A stretch of 64,000 nucleotides of DNA from Syngnathus acus (taxonomy: Eukaryota > Chordata > Actinopteri > Syngnathiformes > Syngnathidae): NCBI RefSeq assembly GCF_901709675.1, contig NC_051090.1:4270342-4334341 (forward strand). The letters are read 5' to 3'. Within the stretch, counting starts at the first letter, position 1; each line of letters begins with the position of its first letter. Below the pieces are notes generated by a model. That model had not been told where the DNA came from. It made no database searches and worked only from the letters and a program-made list of their open reading frames with translations. Both the position numbers and the translations under genes were made by a program. This document shows positions 1 through 12,390 of the stretch, piece after piece.

Positions 1-1732
1 TCGTGAGATTTGATGCAATAATTGCCGTTGCCATATATTGAGAAACATCTAAATGGATAGAACATGTTAACACATTGAAATGTAAGATAATGACATTTAA
101 ACATCACCATCACTCGCCCACCAAAATAAAAATCTGGGAAAAAATCGGTCCGATTTTTCTGTGTCTTGCACAATAGCACAAAGTATTCTAAAATGTATAT
201 AAAATTATATGTTCTGCCTGTCATTCATGTCTTTATTGTTGTAAGCATTCAGGGGCCAACTTTTTATTCATAATGGTTTTTTTTTTAATTGGCTGATTCA
301 TCTGTTATTGAATTATTTTCTGCCGAAAATGTGACCTCTTAAAATCCATATCAGTTGGCCTTAAGCTATAAAAAGTTTCTAAACGTCTGTATTTGGCGAT
401 AGTATATTAAAGTCCCAAAGTGGTGCTTTGCCTCCAGCCGCTGTGCATTCCACCTTTTCATTTCCCATTTTCTGCCCTTGCGGACAAACACATAAAAATC
501 AAGTGAACAGTAGTCATCTGGGAGCAACTTTACAGTCCCTGAAAAAGCCGGGCCGATGGAGCGACGAACGGGAAGGCAGAGTTAGAGGATTCAGGGTCAG
601 CGGGTGACCTCTGAACTCCCAGCCACGTCAAAACTAGCAAGAGTTGTGGCTGAGCTGAGAGCTGCGGCGAATGCCGCAATACCTCAGAGAGACACTAAAC
701 ATCGGTAGGAAGCGTCAAAGGGGAGGGGCTAAAGTGAAGAAGTGGACATGGACACCGTGAGGATCAAAGTGGCGCAAAATGGATCTCTCAACACTAGTCT
801 GGACAACCAAATTGAATTGTGCTTCGGGGCCCAGATCAGCAATAAAATGTGTTAATGCGATGATGCGCAGAAATGTGGAAGCTTTTCCCAGGACACTTAC
901 GTCCATCCGGGAGACGCCAACATGTGAAGGCATGTAAAGACACCATAAAGTCACTTACCTTTCAAATGATGTTTTCCCCCATCTCGCAAATAATTCTTCT
1001 GATTTGTTTTGGTCAGTTTGCCGTACTTTGGCAATTCCACACATAATTTGGGATTCCCCGAAGGTTTTAGATTCCTGTAAATGTGTACAAAAAGAAAACA
1101 AATTAGATGAGGGTGTGGACCCATATATAGCTTGAGCCAGCTCTCTTTAATGTACAGTACCAATACTCAACTTAAGAGCGCACTTAACTCACTTAACTCC
1201 AGCACAAAACGGATCACGAGGGTCCATTTTACGATTTTAAAATTAAAAAATAACATTTTACAAATTTTATATTTAAATATTTTTGCATATTTTTTATTTT
1301 TATAATGTTATAAAGTTTTAAATTTTGTAATGTCCGACAAATTTTTCATTTATTTTAATTTGTTCTATTTTTTAATAATAATTTTTAAAGGCTTAAATAA
1401 TAGCTTAAATTTTCTACATATCAAATATTAACCTGAAACTTATTGTATTCATGAATATACAAGGTCAGCGCTGGTTGTGAGACACCCACCACAACATCAA
1501 TCAATTTCTTTTTTCTATTTTTGAACCTGCAACATTTTCAGGTTCTAAGGACTTGACATGGGGATGGGGCTCGCGAGTGCGGGGGTCAGAGCAGGGTTGG
1601 GTGGGGCTAAAAGGAGTGAAAAGTGGAGCACTTGGAGCCTCCTAGTGTTAAGGAGGTGCTCCCCAGAGGTCCAAAACAATGGCGCTAGTCAACAACAGGA
1701 GCAGACCTGCCTCTCCGGTTCTCTCCATGTCA

Positions 1733-1735
<3 letters not shown>

Positions 1736-1771
<36 letters not shown>
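1736..1771. repeat. (TC)n microsatellite
   Basis: Uninterrupted TC dinucleotide run of about 36 bp. Both strands read as Ser-Leu or Glu-Arg repeats, which explains the chance open frames here. Confidence 0.95.
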
Positions 1772-1774
<3 letters not shown>

Positions 1775-1935
1775 GCCTCTTCTCTGCGGCACAAAAGGAT
1801 TGCTGGGGCAATATTAAGGTAGACGGGGTCAGTACAACATTTTAGAAAGGAGGAGAGGTGGTGGGGTTGGGCAGCAACGAGGAAAGAAAAGCACCCCAAA
1901 CATCTTGTACCACACACACAAGTAGGAGAAAACAT

Positions 1936-1936
<1 letters not shown>

Positions 1937-1967
<31 letters not shown>
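1937..1967. repeat. (CA)n microsatellite
   Basis: Uninterrupted CA dinucleotide run of about 30 bp, 165 bp from the TC tract. Confidence 0.95.
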
Positions 1968-1969
<2 letters not shown>

Positions 1970-3021
1970 TGGGGGCAGCATCATTGTCGAGGGCTTTTTA
2001 CCTGAATGATTGCCCTCAATTAGATCCATGCTCAGAGTGGTTGAGAACACATCAGATATCCACAGCGAGTAGAGGGCCGGGGGTCGAAGCAAGCACAAAG
2101 AAATAAGGGAGGTGAGCTACTCCTTGCCACTTTAGAGTGGGAGGGGGGGGGAGCACGAGAGAGGAGAGAAATCACTCCAGAGGTAATGCTATTAATGAGC
2201 TCATGTATAAAATTGGTAGAAAACGCTGCGTGATGTCACACAGTTGCTTGCATGAATGACACAGTGAAGATCTTAAGTCAAAATAAAGTTTGGTGTAAAA
2301 AGTTTGAAAACCACCCCCGAGGAAGGAAGCCATTGTCTCAGTTGGAGGCCATCAACTTGAAATTGTTGTTGACATATTGTTTGAGGTTCACTGAGCAGAA
2401 TGTGCATCATTTCTCTCTCTGGAATGTTTACACATTCACTTGCTCAAAAAAAAATTCTCAGAGCCAACAATAAAGCTCAGATTTACAGTTTAATAGGGTT
2501 TCTTCAAGTAAAAAATATGCTGACTGTAGCAGTGAGAATTTAAAAATGGATGGAAACATAGAAAAAAAAAAAAACTGGCCAAAATAGGGTTGTATTGTCT
2601 TTCAAAAAGGAAAATATATAAATAATACACGGGAAGACACTGGATACACACAAATTGTAACTTTTATATTTGGCCAAGAAAGTAACTCATCCGGGATGGT
2701 CGTGTCTCAACCGAAATTTGTTAGCAACCGATAATGAGCCACCAAAAGATAACGCACACAAACGGACACCCGCCATCCAAACCGCTGCCCGCTAAAACCC
2801 AGCGTTGACTCCGTTTTGTTTTTAATCAAAGCAAGCTCAAACTCTTAATGTGACCCCCCTCCCCACCTAAACAAAAACACAGACACGTCGAAAGATACAC
2901 ACACACACGCTAGCGCGTACAGTACGGCACACTCAGGGCTACAATTACGCCTCAATTAAAGATAATAACATGACCACTTCCTGACCAATCACCTACAGTC
3001 TTACTATGACTCAGTGTCTAA

Positions 3022-3030
<9 letters not shown>

Positions 3031-3058
<28 letters not shown>
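3031..3058. repeat. (CA)n microsatellite
   Basis: CA dinucleotide run of about 28 bp; a second short CA run follows near 3234-3248. Confidence 0.95.
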
Positions 3059-5487
3059 AGGGGTCAGACAGTTTATAAAGATAGCGGTGGACGTAGAAAT
3101 CACTGTTTATTTTCCCCTGACCGCCGTGCTTTGTGATTTTCGAGGCAGGTGGAGCAAAACTTGCTCTCTTTTTATGGGAGTAAATGTTAGCTTTCTGTGG
3201 TTTCCTGTATATACGTACCAACCGCTGTCGAGGCACACACACACACACTCATGGTACAATACGTTTTCTGGCACAACAGAAATAACTTTGTCTCTCCCTC
3301 TCATGGATGAGTGAGAAACAGCAAGTTTCCAGAAGCCGTTACGTACGCTCGAGCCCTTTCTTGTGTCGCCGTCACGGGATTTTCTTCCAGCCGTCGGCGG
3401 CTATAGTTAGCAAAGCCCCACCTCAAATGACAGAGTGCGGAGGCTCTTAGCTCAAGTAGAGGGCTTATTATTTAATAACTGGACTTATTCCCGCTGCAAT
3501 CATTTCCGAGTAAAGTCATAGCCCATCTGGGAAAGCTGGCAGAGGGCAACCGGCGTTTAGAGCTGACATTTTTTACATACGGCAGTTCCTCGAATAATGG
3601 CTGGGTTAAGAGGACAAGGTTTATACTTGAAGCAAAAGGAGGGAAAGTGTTACAATAGGAATGGAACATGGAATCGCTTCGCTTGCCTATATAAATAGAT
3701 CGACAGATCGACACATTGAGTTACAGAGATGTATATCTATATTCCACCCCCCATTTTAGGAGTTAGATTTTGGCGGTACGAGAATTCTGCCCGACGACAG
3801 TGATAAGTTTGATACTGTTATTCAATGTAGCCTACCAGAAAACGACTGTCAAATAACAGATAATCCCTCCTTATTGGGTAAACACTGGGAAAAAAAAAAA
3901 AACAATCCTCCTGGTTTGTGTAGTCTGTCCACAAAAAAAAAAAAAAAAACATTATCAGATTGACACTCTCACACTGTCAGCGAGGCTTACGGCTGTCCTT
4001 TCCCCAGCATGAGGAACAGGTGCAGGAGGACAAGGAGAATACTTCAGGCTTACTGTCTCCTTGGGCTTAGGGCCTTTTTCTGGCTTGGAAAGGACTGCAC
4101 TGGAACACAAGGGGAGTCGGGGGGTGCCAACTCCAATAAATCACTATGAACATGTAAATGCCACCAAACCACATTCCGCTCAAGAGCGAGAGGCCAAATG
4201 GCTACAAAGTTCCTTTCTCTTTCTTTTTCTGTTGTTTTAAGACAAGACCCCTTCTTCCACCCCAACATATTCATGCCGTGCCTGTTTTTGTTTCCCTCTT
4301 CCGCCATCTTGCTCTCACTCTCTGTTCCCCCCACCGCGAGCAGCTAATAGCATAATTTGAGGAAGAATGTTCTTGGGAGTTTCCTGCAAATTTGACCGTT
4401 TGTCACCCGAGTGACCTTTCTGCGCCTATCCTTTTGCCTTGTGTGACACTAAAGTGGCGCTGCTTTGGAGCAATGGCTGCCTGGGGAGGAGGCAGGCAAA
4501 TGGGAACCAGGGATGGACTGTGTGTGTGCGTGTGTTTGTGTGTGAGTGTAAGGTCTGTGGCAAAGGGCAGAGGTGGCAAAAGCGATCATAATCTCTATTT
4601 AGGAGTGCAGATTTTTGGGTGGAAAAATAACTTTGGCAATTGTAGCACTGATACAACTCTTTTAGCTAATGGTACAATATAGTCAAATAGTACAGACTCA
4701 AATGTGCTCAAGGACAAAAGGAAAGGTATAAATGCATTTTTAATATAAATTAAATGCAATAACTATTGGGTGGCAGCAAAAGCACTAAAAGTCAACTTTA
4801 CATGTAGCATGTCTGCTGTTGACAAGCTAAGTGCTAGCTAGCATTGGCTCAAGCTTTTAGGCTATCAAAATTTCCTGAACCTAAACCTTTACCAGTGTTA
4901 TGAACTGACTGACAAAAACAATGCAAAATTAGATAATAAATGAAAAAAATATATACTTTGTGTTTCGTCAGATTAAATAAACACCAGAAGTTCTCATGGA
5001 TTTGAGGCTAGCGCAACACACTCGCCACAAATCATTTTTGCCGCCAAAAACGTTTTTTTTTTTTTTTGTAAAAAGTCAATGGGTCATGATTATGCCTGTT
5101 TTGACAAAGGAAGGACTGGAAAGTACCGATGTCCGTTTTTATAGAAGTAAAAGTCAAATACCATCAGAAGAATAAATGCTCAAGTACCGATAAAGGAAAA
5201 AGCTACAATACAAAGTAACAGGATTGACCTCCTTGCTTCCCACCAATGCTTCCATACTTTCCATGTGCACTTGCACATTTCCATGCAAGCATTTGCCACA
5301 TTTTATTATGCATATAAATACAGGAGTCAAAATGCAGGCTGGCACTTTAGTGCTCTGCTCAGTAGGGTGGCTGAGGTTGGGCCCCCAGTACTTACTCTCT
5401 GACACTGAGCTAAGAGTGGAAAAGGAGACGAAGAGGCTAGAGAGGGTGGACGAGCTGCTTTTGGAAGATGCGTGCCACGTTGCATCA

Positions 5488-5507
5488 TTTGATTTGATTT
5501 GATTTGA
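5488..5507. repeat. Short TTTGA tandem repeat
   Basis: About four perfect copies of a 5-bp unit. Confidence 0.8.
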
Positions 5508-7610
5508 ACCTAAATTGTTTTTTGTTGTTGTATTAACTTCAAAAGGGAGGAGTGCAATCAAAACACACATGTATAGACACACTCCTAGACGAGATGATGC
5601 AACTTTTGCTGGATGAAGAAATAGATATGGGAATACAAGAGCCATTATTTACAAAAGGAGATTGGGAGAGATTAAGAGGTAGCTTTCTAACAGATGTTTT
5701 TCTAACTTTTGATTGACTCTGTACAGAATTATTATTAGCAGGCCAGCTCAGGTTTATCCGGCAAAATCCCCTGCAGAACAGGTATTTGGCAAAACTCCTG
5801 CCAGTATTTCGCTCGACGTACAGAGCTGGGCGAGCTTACTTGGCAGGGGATATGTAGTTTGTTCTGGCCGTGTTGGACCAAGAACAGTTCAGAAAATGTA
5901 ACTCACATTAACAAAAACAAAATTACCAGCAAGTCATTTTTAGTGGTTAGATGCAGTCTAATCATTTGGAATAACAATCAATGATGAAAAATATAAAAAT
6001 GCAAAAATAATATTAAAAAGAATAATATAAATAATACACGAAAAGGGCACTTTTTTTTCTTGACAGATTGCATTTCCTCTTGAAAAATGTCCCTTTTGTC
6101 AAATCCTGTAAACAGATTAATGAATAAAATATATTATAGATTACATTAAATATTCAAAAAAAATAAAAGGAACCACTAAAATTGTTTAGCTGGGATCGTC
6201 ATGAAAGTTTTGTGGCGTGGACGCACATAGTACCGCCGGTCAAAATGTTATAAATCGGCACCAAGTTTTTGTTAACGTTCAGCAAAATGGACTATGTTTT
6301 TTAAGTACTCCCTTGAGGTATCCAAAAGGTCACTAAGTTGGCAACAGTGACTGCTTTTATTTCTTAGTTTTACGTCCGATGCCATATTGATGGCATAAGC
6401 AGTGCACGTCAAATCAGGGATTTTTTTTGCAACTTTACACAGCACCGGTAAACCCCACCCGAGTTGCCCTACACTAGGCCTTCACCTATCCATATATCCT
6501 CTAACCCAAATCACCTCCACCGTGCCCCCTCCCCTCAACATCAAAGGCCATCAATCTCCCATAGTACGGGGGGAAAGGCAAATATTTAGAGAAGGCCTGA
6601 GCCCCCATAAATCTGTAGTAGGAAAGCGAGAGCGAACACGATACCCACCGTACACCTCCAAACAACCAGCCCCCCCCCTTCACCGTCATGGCAGTCCCTT
6701 TGCAGTCTTGACAGCTAAAGGAAGGCCCGGGAGGCCACAGGAACCAGAGAGGAAGAGAGATGGAGGTCTGAGGAAGAGGACTGGCCAGTGTGGATTGGAT
6801 AGTGAGAAAGAGAGAGCAAAGCCCACCCTCCCACGGTGAGTGGAGAGCGACGCGCTGGGTCAGTCAAAGAAAAACACACTCGCCTCCACTAATAGAGAGC
6901 TCACACAGGCAGCAGCGGCACAGTGGTGGGACTCTTCGTATGCTCGCCGTTTGATTTACGGCAACTCTTGGTTCCACTCCAATGAGACTTGGAATATTAG
7001 CCGGTATTTATGTCCTTTTTGGGTTGACAACAATATGGCCTTCAGTCTAGAAAGGAACGCCGCACTGACAGGTCAGGGTTGTGAGGTCACTGAGAGAGTA
7101 AATTCAGGGCAGATGGATTCCCACTTAAAGCAAGAGGCTCCTTCAAAAAAATAAATTACAAAAAAATCCCACAAGAGAATGAAGGTGGAGCTGCTAAAGT
7201 TGTAACATGAGCCATTACAATTTTGAGATTTTCTTTATATTTTGTCAAAATAAGAGTTTGATTTGTTTGTAGTTTTAAAAAAATCATTTAAAATAAAATA
7301 CAAAAAATCTGATTTGTTGCAATAAATTAGCCATTTTTTTTAGAATGTCACTTTAAATTTGATTCATTTATCTCGTAAAATATTTGATTTATTGTAAATA
7401 AACTGAAAAAAATATGACACCATCAAGATGGTCTACGACTGAGTCGCGATAAATAAACATTTAAACAGTGTTTAATTATAAGAGCCAAAATGGCTGCCAT
7501 CTTGCAAATGCAGCAACGAAGCATGAATAAAGACCACACCCAAAGACACACAAGACACAAAAAGCTGCACCCTCCAGTCAGCTGTCAATGCAGTACGAGG
7601 GATTTAACCA

Positions 7611-8060
7611 GCTTGGCGTGGCTCGAGATTCCCCCACCGGCTAAGCGAGGGTCCCGGGAGGGGAGGGGGGGAGCGAGGGCCATTGATCCCTGTGCAGAGA
7701 GCGTGTCGGGCTCCCCTGACAGACTTGTTGATTGACTTTTCAGCCCCGGCGGGAGCCAGCGCATGCAGATAGAGACACAGAAATGCCTCAACAGCCTAAG
7801 CTGACACGTGAGGACACGCATACATTGCCGATGGAAGTCTTGAGGGCGCGACATACAAACAAAGCCGGATAGATATGCGGACCCACTAACGCCTTTTCGG
7901 TGGCCGCCGCCAATGCTGCCGTATTCATGAGAGCGAGCGGCATTACCATGGAACAGATCCGGCCTTTGTCCTGCCCTTTGTTGGCTTTGCTATCTACCCG
8001 CGTCTCTGTCAAATGTCATGTCTCGGCGGTCTTTTATATTTTCAGCCAAAGCGTCAATAA
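7611..8060. promoter_or_regulatory. Candidate cis-regulatory block, GC-richer
   Basis: A GC-richer island inside AT-rich intergenic DNA with no coding signature. It contains TGATTGAC at 7729-7736, a PBX-type homeodomain site, and a cluster of CAAT/CATTG-like strings around 7680 and 7900. Enhancers of developmental transcription factor genes commonly look like this, but conservation could not be tested, so the call is inference. Confidence 0.25.
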
Positions 8061-8205
8061 TAAGACATACGGAATTATGGAAGCTCTGCGTCTCGGTGCG
8101 CAAGGCATACGCAGAATTTCCCAGCCGCTGTGTTTTTTTTTTTCTTTCGCCCATCACTGGTGGTTATGACAAATGTGTTTAGACCTTTTGCAGATGTGTG
8201 ACCTT

Positions 8206-8220
8206 TCCGCAGAGGGCAGC
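8206..8220 (+). promoter_or_regulatory. CTCF-like motif
   Basis: Matches 13 of 15 positions of the CTCF core written as CCRSYAGRKGGCRSY. Single-motif matches occur by chance, so occupancy is unknown. Confidence 0.3.
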
Positions 8221-8559
8221 CATTTTAAAACAAGACACGAGAGCAAACCAAAATCACCGTATGCTGCATTTCTTGTGTTTTAAGTCCACGAATTTTTTTG
8301 TCTAGTTTTGTGAAAGCCACCTAAAATGAAGGGCAGGCTTTGTTTGACACTTTGTTTTGTCACCAAAAGCCGCGCGGCTAAATTCTTCGTCAACATAAAC
8401 GAAGGCCTTTTTAACACTGCTCCGGGTTTGAAATGCACGACCAGGTCGCCCGCCGTCCAAATAACGCATGTGCCTGGGGGAGGAGAAAGATCAGGGATGT
8501 GCTGGGAATGGGCACCTAATTGCTTCTTACTGATCCAAATAGCACATCAGAGGCAACGG

Positions 8560-8850
8560 CACTCGAGAGGACCTCCGAAGAGGTCCGGCGGTTGGGGCCT
8601 GTTCATTACCCTGCTGACCCCCCAGCTCGACCCCTCATGCGCACAGATATTACCCGCACACCTCCACCCCCTTCACCTACCCCGGCTCATTGTCTCGTGG
8701 GTTTAATTGGAGCGATGTTCCCCATTGTGAGCGCGCTCAATGGCAGTGGAGGACTCCATTGTGGGGCTGAATGAGGGCAGGAGTGTTCATTAGGTGAGCC
8801 TCTGAATAAGGCCCTCCCCGGAGGTGCGCTGGCGAGAGACGGGGTTTTGC
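8560..8850. promoter_or_regulatory. Candidate conserved non-coding element
   Basis: GC-rich, non-repetitive block without splice signals or codon structure. Its centre (8722-8743) is a near-palindrome in which CCATTG and CAATGG flank GAGCGCGCTC, and another CCATTG follows at 8756-8761. CATTGT-type strings are the core of SOX/HMG sites, so this is a paired inverted SOX-like arrangement. Enhancer role and target (foxd2/foxe3) are inference. Confidence 0.3.
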
Positions 8851-11839
8851 CGGGGATGGCGGAGGTGAGTGAAAACGGCGTGCTCTTCTCCGCTCTTTGC
8901 TTCCCTGCTCCTCTTATGTGGTCTTCCTTCCTCAACAGCCTGACGCTTGGCCCTGAAATGCAGCTGCATTTTTGGGTGTGGAGAGGGCGGGTGTGGGGGG
9001 GAGGCTTTTGTACGCGGCGGGAGGATGAATCATAGCGGAGAAGAGAGAGGCGGATCAAAGACGGCCGTCGGTAAAAAGCGAGGACCACCTCCTCTGATGG
9101 AGGGAGAAAGGGGAAGCGATGAGCCTCGCTTGGCCGAAGAGAAATTTCATCGTGGCCGCACCAGTGAACCAGAGCAAAGCAATTAATGTAAAAGTGATAG
9201 GTCGTCAATGATTGTTGGGATTTTTTTTTCTTTCGTGTAGGAATTTTTTTTATTTTTTTTTAAATCAGCATGCAATCTGCTTTTGAGCCTAATGGTGTGT
9301 GAGTTTTTTTTTTATTTCCCCCAAAATCTAGAATTACTTTTGCATTGCCTCCTTTTCCGAAATTGCTCATTCATCGCCATCCAAAATGACCTCCCAGGTA
9401 CGGTTTATATAGTGGCACCTGTTGCTTTGCCGTGTAATCCACAATCTACAAACGTGGGGTTTTTTTTCTACACGTGGAGCCATTTTTATTTTTTCGATAA
9501 AGAACACCGGATCAGGATTTTCTTTTTTCTTTTATGAAAGCCGAGCGGAAAAGCTTTTTAAGTGTAACGTGAAATCCGACGCCAAGTGCGATTGTGACTT
9601 TTCCGCCTCCCGGGCTGCAGTGCTTAAACATTTAAGCTGCCACGGAGTTGACAGCTCTTGGCAGACCACCATCGGCCGGCGCTCAGTCCCCCTGCCAGCG
9701 GCGGAGTCTGAGTGCTCTATTGTGAGTTTGTGGGCCGACGTTTGTGTGACAGACTCGACTTCACACTGAGCAGAACCCGTTCGCTCATCGCCCGCTCGGC
9801 CGCCGATGTCGTCATCTCCTTCGCCACACAAACATACGGGCGCATGGAACGTCTCTGCTCTTTGATTCTTCCTCTGCCGCTACCTTCCGCTGTTTACATT
9901 TCTGTTGGCCCCCCCGGAAAAAAAAAACAAAACAATAGTAGACATCACGTTTGCTAGCTTAGGTTTTAATGCTAATCTGACATCATCGGGTGCGTCGGGT
10001 TACACTGGCTCATGTGTACACACGGAGCAGAGTTCTGGAACTGTGTTATTGCTGCCACACACAAACACATATTACCGTTTCTTAACAAGGCTGCGTTCAG
10101 GTTTCTGTCTCCAAAAGTCCACTCGGCAGCGCTCTGACTTCAAACAGACTCGCTTACCTCTGGCGCTATTTATTTTTCTGTCTGAAAAGCTTGCCTCAAA
10201 GCCAGCACGCATGGACAGCGTAGCGTCCGTCTCCTTTCCGCAACACGCTGCCAACCAATTCATTCGCGGGTCGGCACTGACAGATATTTACCACCCACAT
10301 GAGGTCATCGCCAGGTGTTTTGGGGTGACGGACACATTTGAGATGTTGCTTCAAATGAGCGATGGTGAACTTAATCTATGCTGAGAGGTCCCGTGGACGT
10401 GGGTCTCCGTTCGGAGTCCCCAGTGACGCTCTCTTGTCCCTTCCTGTTTAGCCTGGGCGTCTGCCGCACATAAACACTCCGGGGCTCCATGTGGACGTAA
10501 GCGGCGGCGGGCAAGAGTCATGGCTTCAATCCGGACAAAACACCCAAAACTCCTCTTGGTAGAGCTTCTCTGACTCCACTCCCAAAAGTCTCAGTCTGAC
10601 CAGACTGACTCTTCTATTCTTCAATGTTTAATAGAGAAAGAGGAAGAGCAACTATTCTAACCCGATGCGCGCTTTGATCACAGGGACGGATCTGGTCAGC
10701 CGAAATGTATTCAAGAGCAGCGAGCCAACGTCGCCGCGCCCAGCTCGCTTTCATCTCAGACATGGACGGAAACCATTATGACACCATATGCAAGAGCCAC
10801 AAGAAGGACCACACGCAGGAGCCCAAACCATTCTTCAGCGTGAACATCTACTTATGGTCTGACAATGATAAGATGTTGCGGCACACGGCTGTCTGTCTTC
10901 AGTGTGATTACAGTAAAAATCCCACGACGGCCATGTGTGAGAGAGCAACGAGGGCAGTTTTTTTTTGTTCCCTATTGTTTTCCTCGCTGTTTGCGGCTAC
11001 GTGTCGGGACACAAAGACATACGCGGCGGTCGCCGGTGTTTTGCTCATTGACATGATCTCACATGACGTGCCGCACACAGAGAAAAAGAAACTTTCGTGA
11101 CAAATGCGGCAACGGAGATAGCTTTGGCGGGCTTTCGTCTTCTTGTAGCACTGTGAGAACCTTCAGAGTGCATGAAATTCTCCAGTTTGTTTGTTTGCTT
11201 TGCTTGTGTACCGTAAAAGTTTGGGGACGGCCCGTTGGCACGGCCCTGTTTACATGCCGATTGTGTGACTCCGGGGAGATGAAGGCGAGGAGGTCTGGGG
11301 AGCAAATGTTTCCCCACGCTACCTCACCACAGAGGGGGCACACATTCAGGCAGCTGATGTGTGAACAACTCGCTGTGGTCGCGATGGACTAACTGGGAAG
11401 AGAATATTTCCCAAGCAGTCACACTTCTGAAGTTCAGACAAACTGCCCTTTGGGAAGTAAGAAGAAAACAGAGAGGAAGAGGAAGGCAAAAATAAAAGGA
11501 TGCTAAACATCCCCCGGTGGTGAATACGCTGCCATCTGTGGTCGAGGACTGAAAGGGAGAACACAGCGAGGAGCGCCAGAGCCGGGGTCCACAAGGTGGG
11601 AGTCCAGCTGGGTCCCATTAGGACTGGACCACATGTGGGGGGTGGGGGGGATTGTTGGACAGAGGGGGCAACAGAGAGCAAAGAGGGCAGCGGGGAGGAA
11701 GTGCTGAGAGCGATGGGCCGAGGCCCTGTGAAGCTTTATTAGTCTTGTCGTCTGCTTTCCTGGACCGAGGCACAGCGAAACCCCCGCCGCCTCCACCGAC
11801 CCTCGGGCACCGCCGCGGCACAACAGTATAAAACTATTA

Positions 11840-11861
11840 GGGGGGGGGGGGGGGGGGGGGG
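11840..11861. repeat. Poly-G tract
   Basis: A run of about 22 consecutive G residues. It could form a G-quadruplex and is a known sequencing trouble spot, so its exact length is uncertain. Confidence 0.85.
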
Positions 11862-12079
11862 CAGGACCACCCAGACACACATCCACATGCAGCCATAATA
11901 GCTACCAGAAGAAGGCCCCAGCAGGAGAGCTACAGCTGGAAAGTGAGAGTAGCGCACATGTGCAAGCAAAGTGCTCAGTCTTTCAATCATGTCACAAACA
12001 TCTGCCTAGCTTCTTTGTTGTGATGAGTTCATATTTGGACGCGGTGGGACAAACTGCGACATTTTTGCGTTTGTGTAAT

Positions 12080-12390
12080 GACTTGCGTGAGATCCCCATC
12101 TGGAAGGCTCTGGCCAAACCCCCCTAGCCAGCATTTGCAGAGCGCTGGCATACCTGGGATGCCTGCGGGCTCATCTGCTTGCCGCCCCATCCCTCCGACC
12201 TTCCGTAGTCGCTGCCCCCCGCCACCCCCTCGACTTCCAAGGGGACGCGTGAGAAAAATCACGGCTGGAATCCGAGCCCTTCCTGAAAGGCTGACCGGCG
12301 GTGTGAGCTCGGGCAATGATTGCGATCATTTGACGAGGTGGGAGACGGATAATGAGCCTTATGATGATGGCGAGCTGATTCAAGTCAACA
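12080..12390. promoter_or_regulatory. Candidate cis-regulatory block
   Basis: Non-repetitive, GC-richer block between AT-rich stretches with no coding signature. The right half (12310-12390) carries GATAATGAG and other homeodomain/GATA-like strings. Assigned only on composition and motif density. Confidence 0.2.

Larger units (their letters stand above)
1..7610. other. Intergenic AT-rich DNA, no gene seen
   Basis: No open frame here shows a recognisable domain or a run of splice-compatible exons. The stretch holds long A/T runs, microsatellites (listed separately) and fragments resembling interspersed repeats, for example near 5120-5200, where 'agtaccgat' strings recur that also appear in the repeat at 63348-63574. 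The open frames of 60-190 codons are low-complexity or chance frames. It lies on the 3' side of foxd2, so it is probably part of the flanking regulatory domain of the forkhead pair (inference). Confidence 0.6.

Noticed and set aside
10705-11100. 131-codon frame in the left intergenic region
   Set aside because: No recognisable domain, no splice-linked partner exon, and a composition like surrounding non-coding DNA.
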